Shown: positions 6,953 to 10,739 of the stretch, one piece after another
Layout: every line of letters begins with the position of its first letter
How positions within the stretch are numbered: position 1 is the stretch's first letter
DNA from: Ruminococcus sp. UBA7014
Lineage (GTDB): Bacteria > Bacillota > Clostridia > Oscillospirales > Ruminococcaceae
Length of the DNA stretch: 10,739 bases
Reading direction: 5' to 3'
NCBI GenBank assembly: GCA_002449575.1
Contig: DJXC01000091.1
Span: 1 to 10,739, forward strand
Position numbers and translations under genes: made by a program
Notes under the pieces: generated by a model
What the model was told of the DNA's origin: nothing
The model's input: the letters and a program-made list of their open reading frames with translations, nothing else
The model's database searches: none

Positions 6953-6960
6953 CTCTCCTT
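6953..6960 (-). promoter_or_regulatory. Ribosome binding site deciding the CmpB-like start
   Basis: Minus strand AAGGAGAG lies 9 bases before ATG 6943 and favours the 128-residue product over the longer form starting at 7015. Confidence 0.65.
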
Positions 6961-7059
6961 CCGGATTTTTCAGATTTCTTTTTTTATTTTTCCCAAAAAC
7001 CGGGATTTTATGCATGACATTCCGGATTTTGGTACATACTGACTATAAACAGATGATTA

Positions 7060-7091
7060 CCTGACAGAGGAAAATTTCTGTACAGGATAAT
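7060..7091 (+). promoter_or_regulatory. Candidate malQ promoter with overlapping dyad and 19-base spacer
   Basis: CTGACA (7061-7066) and GATAAT (7086-7091) each match five of six consensus bases but are 19 bases apart, longer than the 17 optimum. An inverted repeat covers them: CCTGACAGA (7060-7068) against TCTGTACAGG (7077-7086), one base unpaired. A dyad across a long-spaced promoter suggests control by a DNA-binding protein; which one cannot be told from sequence. Confidence 0.35.
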
Positions 7092-7105
7092 TAAAATATA
7101 TTTTA
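7092..7105. repeat. 14-bp perfect AT palindrome upstream of malQ
   Basis: TAAAATATATTTTA is self-complementary and lies 25 bases before the malQ ATG at 7130. It may be part of a regulator site or simply AT-rich leader DNA. Confidence 0.3.
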
Positions 7106-7116
7106 TCATCAAATTT

Positions 7117-7122
7117 AAGGAG
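7117..7122 (+). promoter_or_regulatory. Ribosome binding site deciding the malQ start
   Basis: AAGGAG lies 7 bases before ATG 7130 but only 1 base before the in-frame ATG at 7124, so the second ATG is the likely start. Confidence 0.75.
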
Positions 7123-7129
7123 AATGATT

Positions 7130-8731
7130 ATGCGAAAAAGCGGTATTCTGCTGCATATTTCCAGTCTGCCGTCCCGATATGGCATCGGCAGAATGGGTAA
7201 GGCAGCCTATGACTTTGTGGATTTTCTTCAGACAAGTGAAACAGCTTACTGGCAGATTCTTCCGTTGTCTCCCACCAGTTACGGAGATTCCCCCTATCAG
7301 AGTTTTTCAGTCTATGCCGGAAATCCCTATTTTATCGATTTTGAAAAGCTCGAAGAACAAGGGCTGCTCGAACATGAAGACTATGCCTCCATGTTGTGGC
7401 AGAGAAGTCCTGATACAATAGATTATGAACTGCTGTACCGGAGCAATATCACAGTTCTGCGGAGAGCATTTGCCAGATTCTGTGAAAAACCTGTAAGAGG
7501 TTATCAGTCTTTCAAGAATCATAACAAAGACTGGCTTCCGGATTATGCACTGTTTATGGCTCTGAAAGATTCTCACGAAGGCAAACCCTGGTTTGAATGG
7601 GAAACAGAACTTGCTATGAGAGAAAAGGAGGCGATTGCAAAAGTCACGAAAGAACTTGCTGACGAAATTGAATTACATTGCTTCATCCAGTTTATTTTCT
7701 CACAGCAGTGGACAGCTCTGAAAAAATATGCAAATCAGCATCATGTGCAGATTATCGGAGATATGCCGATTTATGTTTCTTATGACAGTACAGAGGTCTG
7801 GGTTTCTCCGGAACTGTTTGATTTGGACAAAGAAAAGAAGCCTGTCGAGGTTGCCGGCTGTCCGCCTGACCCGTTTGCACCAGAGGGACAATTATGGGGC
7901 AATCCGCTCTATAACTGGGCTTATCATGAAAAGAGCAATTACAAATGGTGGACAGCAAGATTAAACCATGCTGCCTCCCTGTATGATGTTATCCGGATTG
8001 ACCATTTCAGAGGATTTGAGAGTTATTATGCAATTCCTTACGGCAGTCCGAATGCTGTCAACGGCAGGTGGCGCAAAGGACCTAACAAGAAATTATTCCA
8101 GACAGTCGGCAAGGAACTAGGCGCACTGAATATTATTGCCGAAGATTTGGGCTTTATTACGCCGGGTGTCCGTGCTATGCTGAAAGCCCTGCACTATCCG
8201 GGCATGAAAGTATTGCAGTTCGGATTTGACAGCGACCCGGACAACGAACACCTTCCGCATAATTTCCAGTCTCCGCATTGTGTTGCCTATACCGGCACGC
8301 ATGATAATGAAACGCTGAAAGGCTGGCTGGAAGCGTCCTCAAAATCTACTGTCAAGTATGCAAAGAAATATCTCAGAGTCAGCAAAAAATCAGAAATTCC
8401 GGATGCAATTGTCGCATGTGCATGGCAGAGCATTGCAGAACTTGCTGTTGCACAGATGCAGGATTTTCTGCACGAAGAAAAAATCTGCCGCATGAATACT
8501 CCCTCTGTTCTGGGCGGAAACTGGCAGTACCGCACTGCGGAAGAAGATTTCTCTCCGGAACTGGCGAAAGAAATCCGCAAACTTAACAGAACCTATGGCA
8601 GAGCAGTCAAGCCCGAAGAAGTTTCCAACCCGAAAAGAAAATATACCAGAAAAAGCAAAAATTCTGAAAATCCGGAATTACCGGAAGAATCTGATAATAC
8701 TAATTTAAGTACGGAGGTAATTGAAACATGA
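7130..8731 (+). CDS. malQ: 4-alpha-glucanotransferase (amylomaltase, GH77)
   Basis: Transfers alpha-1,4-glucan segments between maltodextrins, releasing glucose and making longer chains that phosphorylase can use; cytoplasmic. The 533-residue product has the GH77 barrel with all three catalytic acids: nucleophile Asp291 in VIRIDHFRGFE, acid/base Glu338 in IIAEDLGFI, and Asp392 in TGTHDNET; these positions are within a few residues of the well-studied Thermus enzyme (293, 340, 395). It begins MRKSGILLHISSLPS, the usual N-terminus, and uses ATG 7130 rather than 7124 on ribosome-site spacing. Oddity: after the normal end near TYGRAV there is a tail of about 40 residues (494-533), first basic (KRKYTRKSK) and then acidic, probably disordered. 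Its TGA overlaps the ATG of glgP by 4 bases, so the two are translationally coupled and act in the same pathway. Confidence 0.97.
   Translation: MRKSGILLHISSLPSRYGIGRMGKAAYDFVDFLQTSETAYWQILPLSPTSYGDSPYQSFSVYAGNPYFIDFEKLEEQGLLEHEDYASMLWQRSPDTIDYELLYRSNITVLRRAFARFCEKPVRGYQSFKNHNKDWLPDYALFMALKDSHEGKPWFEWETELAMREKEAIAKVTKELADEIELHCFIQFIFSQQWTALKKYANQHHVQIIGDMPIYVSYDSTEVWVSPELFDLDKEKKPVEVAGCPPDPFAPEGQLWGNPLYNWAYHEKSNYKWWTARLNHAASLYDVIRIDHFRGFESYYAIPYGSPNAVNGRWRKGPNKKLFQTVGKELGALNIIAEDLGFITPGVRAMLKALHYPGMKVLQFGFDSDPDNEHLPHNFQSPHCVAYTGTHDNETLKGWLEASSKSTVKYAKKYLRVSKKSEIPDAIVACAWQSIAELAVAQMQDFLHEEKICRMNTPSVLGGNWQYRTAEEDFSPELAKEIRKLNRTYGRAVKPEEVSNPKRKYTRKSKNSENPELPEESDNTNLSTEVIET
8713..8718 (+). promoter_or_regulatory. 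Ribosome binding site of glgP inside malQ
   Basis: GGAGGT lies within the last codons of malQ, 9 bases before ATG 8728. It lets glgP initiate independently as well as by coupling. Confidence 0.7.
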
Positions 8732-10739
8732 TAAATTATACCAGCGAAACTTTCAAGAAATATCTGGAAGGCATTCTTGCAAAGCCTGCCGCAGAAACTT
8801 CTCCGCAGGAACTGCATAATGCTATTGGTGATATGGTGATGAATCTTATGTCCGAAGACTGGGAAGACAGCCGGAACGCACACAGACATACACGCCATGC
8901 AAGCTATCTTTCTATGGAATTTCTCATGGGCAGAGCGGTCTATAATAATCTGCTTTGTCTGGGAATTTATGACGAAGTGGAAAAGGCTCTCAATGAAATG
9001 GGAACTTCTCTGAGCAGACTTGAAGAAATTGAAGATGCTGCTCTTGGAAACGGCGGACTTGGCAGATTAGCAGCTTGTTTTCTTGACAGTGCCGCTACTT
9101 TGAATTTGCCGCTTGACGGTTACGGAATCCGCTATAAATATGGCTTATTTAAGCAGTCTATCAAAGACGGCTTCCAGTGCGAAGAAGCTGACGACTGGAC
9201 AAAATATGGTGATGCATGGTCTGTCCGCCGGGAAGAAGATACTGTTCTGGTCAAGTACAGCAATCAGACTGTAAAGGCTGTTCCCTATGATATGCCTGTT
9301 ATTGGCTATGGTACAAAAAATATCGGAACACTCAGACTCTGGCAGGCAGAACCCCTCAAAGAATTTGATTTCCACGCATTTAATCATCAGGATTATTTAG
9401 GCGCATGTGCTGAAAAAATTTATGCTGAAAATATTTCACGCTGCCTGTATCCGAATGATGATACTGATGAAGGCAAAAAACTCAGGTTACAGCAGGAATA
9501 TTTCTTCAGTTCTGCTTCTTTACAGGATTTACTGAAGAAACATTTTGCAGATTACGGCACTTATGAAAATCTGGCAGATGTTGTAACAGTTCAGCTGAAT
9601 GATACCCATCCGGTTATGTCAATCCCGGAACTTATCCGTCTGCTGATGCAAGAGGGCATTTCGTTTGAACAGGCTGTTGCTATGGCAAGAAAAATTTTCA
9701 GATATACAAATCATACTGTTATGGCAGAAGCACTGGAAAAATGGTATGCACCGCTGGTACAGGAACTTTTGCCGGAAATTTATCAGATTATTGTCCGGCT
9801 GCATGAAATGCTGATTGCTGAACTGTATCAGAAAAATGCAAGAAAAGAACAGATTTCCGGAATGCGCATCATTCAGGATAATATGATTCATATGGCGCAT
9901 ATGGCAATTTTCATGGGCAGTTATGTCAACGGCGTGGCAGAAATTCACACCCAGCTTCTGAAAGATACAGTCCTGAAAGACTGGTATGAATTCTACCCGG
10001 AACGATTCCAGAATAAGACCAACGGCATCACCCAGAGAAGATGGCTTGCCCTTTGCAACCGTGAACTGTCTGCATTGCTGACAGAACTGCTTGGCTCAGA
10101 AGACTGGATTAAAAATCTTGATTTGCTCAAGGAACTGGATAAATTTGCAGAGGATGACAGCATCATGCAGAAATTTATCAGCATCAAGCAGAACAAGAAA
10201 GCTCAGCTTGTAAATTATATTGATTTCAGAGAATCCGACAGATTTGAGTCGCCGGAATCCTGCAAAAAATTCTTTGATTCTGAAAATACTGTCTTTGATA
10301 TTCAGATTAAGAGACTGCATGAATATAAGCGTCAACTGCTGAATGCCTTCTCAATTCTGTATCTGTATTATGGCATCAAGGACGGCAGTATCACGGATTT
10401 ACCGCCTGTTGCATTTATTTTCGGTGCGAAATCTGCACCCGGATACCGCAGGGCAAAGGCAATTATCAAATATATCAACGAGATTGCAAAGATGATTAAC
10501 AATGACTCCGAAGCGAATCATAAAATCAAAGTATTTTTCGTATCAGAATATAATGTCTCTTATGCTGAAAAATTAGTGGCTGCTGCTGATATCTCTGAAC
10601 AGATTTCCACAGCCGGCACAGAAGCTTCCGGCACAGGCAATATGAAGCTTATGCTTAACGGTGCAGTCACACTCGGCACTTATGACGGCGCAAATGTCGA
10701 AATCGTACAGGAAGCCGGAGAAGAAAATAATTATATCTT
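8728..10739 (+). CDS. glgP: Glycogen/maltodextrin phosphorylase (GT35), partial, 3' end outside window
   Basis: PLP enzyme that phosphorolyses terminal alpha-1,4-glucosyl units of glycogen or maltodextrin to glucose-1-phosphate; cytoplasmic. 670 codons are visible and the frame is open at the right edge; family members run to roughly 750-830 residues, so about the last 80-160 are missing. Landmarks: YLSMEFLMGR; LGNGGLGRLAACFLDS (about 107-122); NDTHPVMSIPELIRLL (about 291-306); YTNHTVMAEALEKW with His329; KTNGITQRRWL; IKRLHEYKRQ with Lys528, Arg529 and Lys534; and EASGTGNMKLMLNGA with Lys640 as the PLP lysine. The last four residues sit exactly 40 below rabbit muscle Lys568/Arg569/Lys574/Lys680. 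There is no long N-terminal extension, so phosphorylation control of the animal type is not expected. ATG 8728 overlaps the malQ stop as ATGA. Substrate preference (glycogen or maltodextrin) cannot be told. Confidence 0.97.
   Translation, partial: MINYTSETFKKYLEGILAKPAAETSPQELHNAIGDMVMNLMSEDWEDSRNAHRHTRHASYLSMEFLMGRAVYNNLLCLGIYDEVEKALNEMGTSLSRLEEIEDAALGNGGLGRLAACFLDSAATLNLPLDGYGIRYKYGLFKQSIKDGFQCEEADDWTKYGDAWSVRREEDTVLVKYSNQTVKAVPYDMPVIGYGTKNIGTLRLWQAEPLKEFDFHAFNHQDYLGACAEKIYAENISRCLYPNDDTDEGKKLRLQQEYFFSSASLQDLLKKHFADYGTYENLADVVTVQLNDTHPVMSIPELIRLLMQEGISFEQAVAMARKIFRYTNHTVMAEALEKWYAPLVQELLPEIYQIIVRLHEMLIAELYQKNARKEQISGMRIIQDNMIHMAHMAIFMGSYVNGVAEIHTQLLKDTVLKDWYEFYPERFQNKTNGITQRRWLALCNRELSALLTELLGSEDWIKNLDLLKELDKFAEDDSIMQKFISIKQNKKAQLVNYIDFRESDRFESPESCKKFFDSENTVFDIQIKRLHEYKRQLLNAFSILYLYYGIKDGSITDLPPVAFIFGAKSAPGYRRAKAIIKYINEIAKMINNDSEANHKIKVFFVSEYNVSYAEKLVAAADISEQISTAGTEASGTGNMKLMLNGAVTLGTYDGANVEIVQEAGEENNYI

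Noticed and set aside
6944..7015. 24-residue extension of the CmpB-like protein from ATG 7015
   Set aside because: Polar, lysine-rich, without a ribosome site; a strong one serves ATG 6943.
7040..7050. TATAAA as a malQ -10 element
   Set aside because: The sequence 16-18 bases upstream (around TTCCGG) does not resemble a -35 element.

Overview
The window reads as an AT-leaning, mid-GC Gram-positive chromosome, most likely a gut or rumen Clostridia member (Ruminococcus / Oscillospiraceae type). Grounds: strong AGGAGG-type ribosome binding sites before almost every gene, consensus sigma-A promoters, short tight operons, a NifU/NifS pair without the Proteobacterial isc partners, a YfhO-family membrane protein and a small CmpB-like membrane protein of the kind common in Clostridia. 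The taxon is an inference from style and gene content, not a database match.

Layout, left to right. Positions 1-1607 (minus strand): cysteine desulfurase nifS followed by scaffold nifU, which runs off the left edge; together they build Fe-S clusters. They are read leftwards from two tandem promoters at 1641-1767. Positions 1799-3184 (minus): an uncharacterised acidic 153-residue protein followed after one base by homoserine kinase thrB, closed by a hairpin terminator. Positions 3236-6276 (minus): a 969-residue YfhO-family multi-pass membrane protein, a probable GT-C-fold glycosyltransferase of cell-envelope polymers, with its own extended -10 promoter and terminator. Positions 6184-6556 hold no convincing gene but carry the yfhO promoter, nested inverted repeats and a promoter-like sequence facing right. 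Positions 6557-6943 (minus): a 128-residue four-helix membrane protein of the CmpB-like family.

From 7130 the strand switches: malQ (4-alpha-glucanotransferase, GH77) and glgP (glucan phosphorylase, GT35, cut by the right edge) form a plus-strand operon with a 4-base ATGA overlap. MalQ disproportionates short maltodextrins into longer chains, and GlgP releases glucose-1-phosphate from them, so the pair is a cytoplasmic maltodextrin/glycogen degradation module.

Most of the window is ordinary housekeeping and carbon metabolism. No phage, IS element, CRISPR array, tRNA or rRNA was seen, and no convincing new system. The points most worth checking are the rightward promoter abutting the stop codon of the CmpB-like gene (possible antisense RNA or very long malQ leader), the nested inverted repeats at 6291-6368, the dyad over a 19-bp-spaced promoter candidate before malQ, and the unknown protein coupled to thrB.
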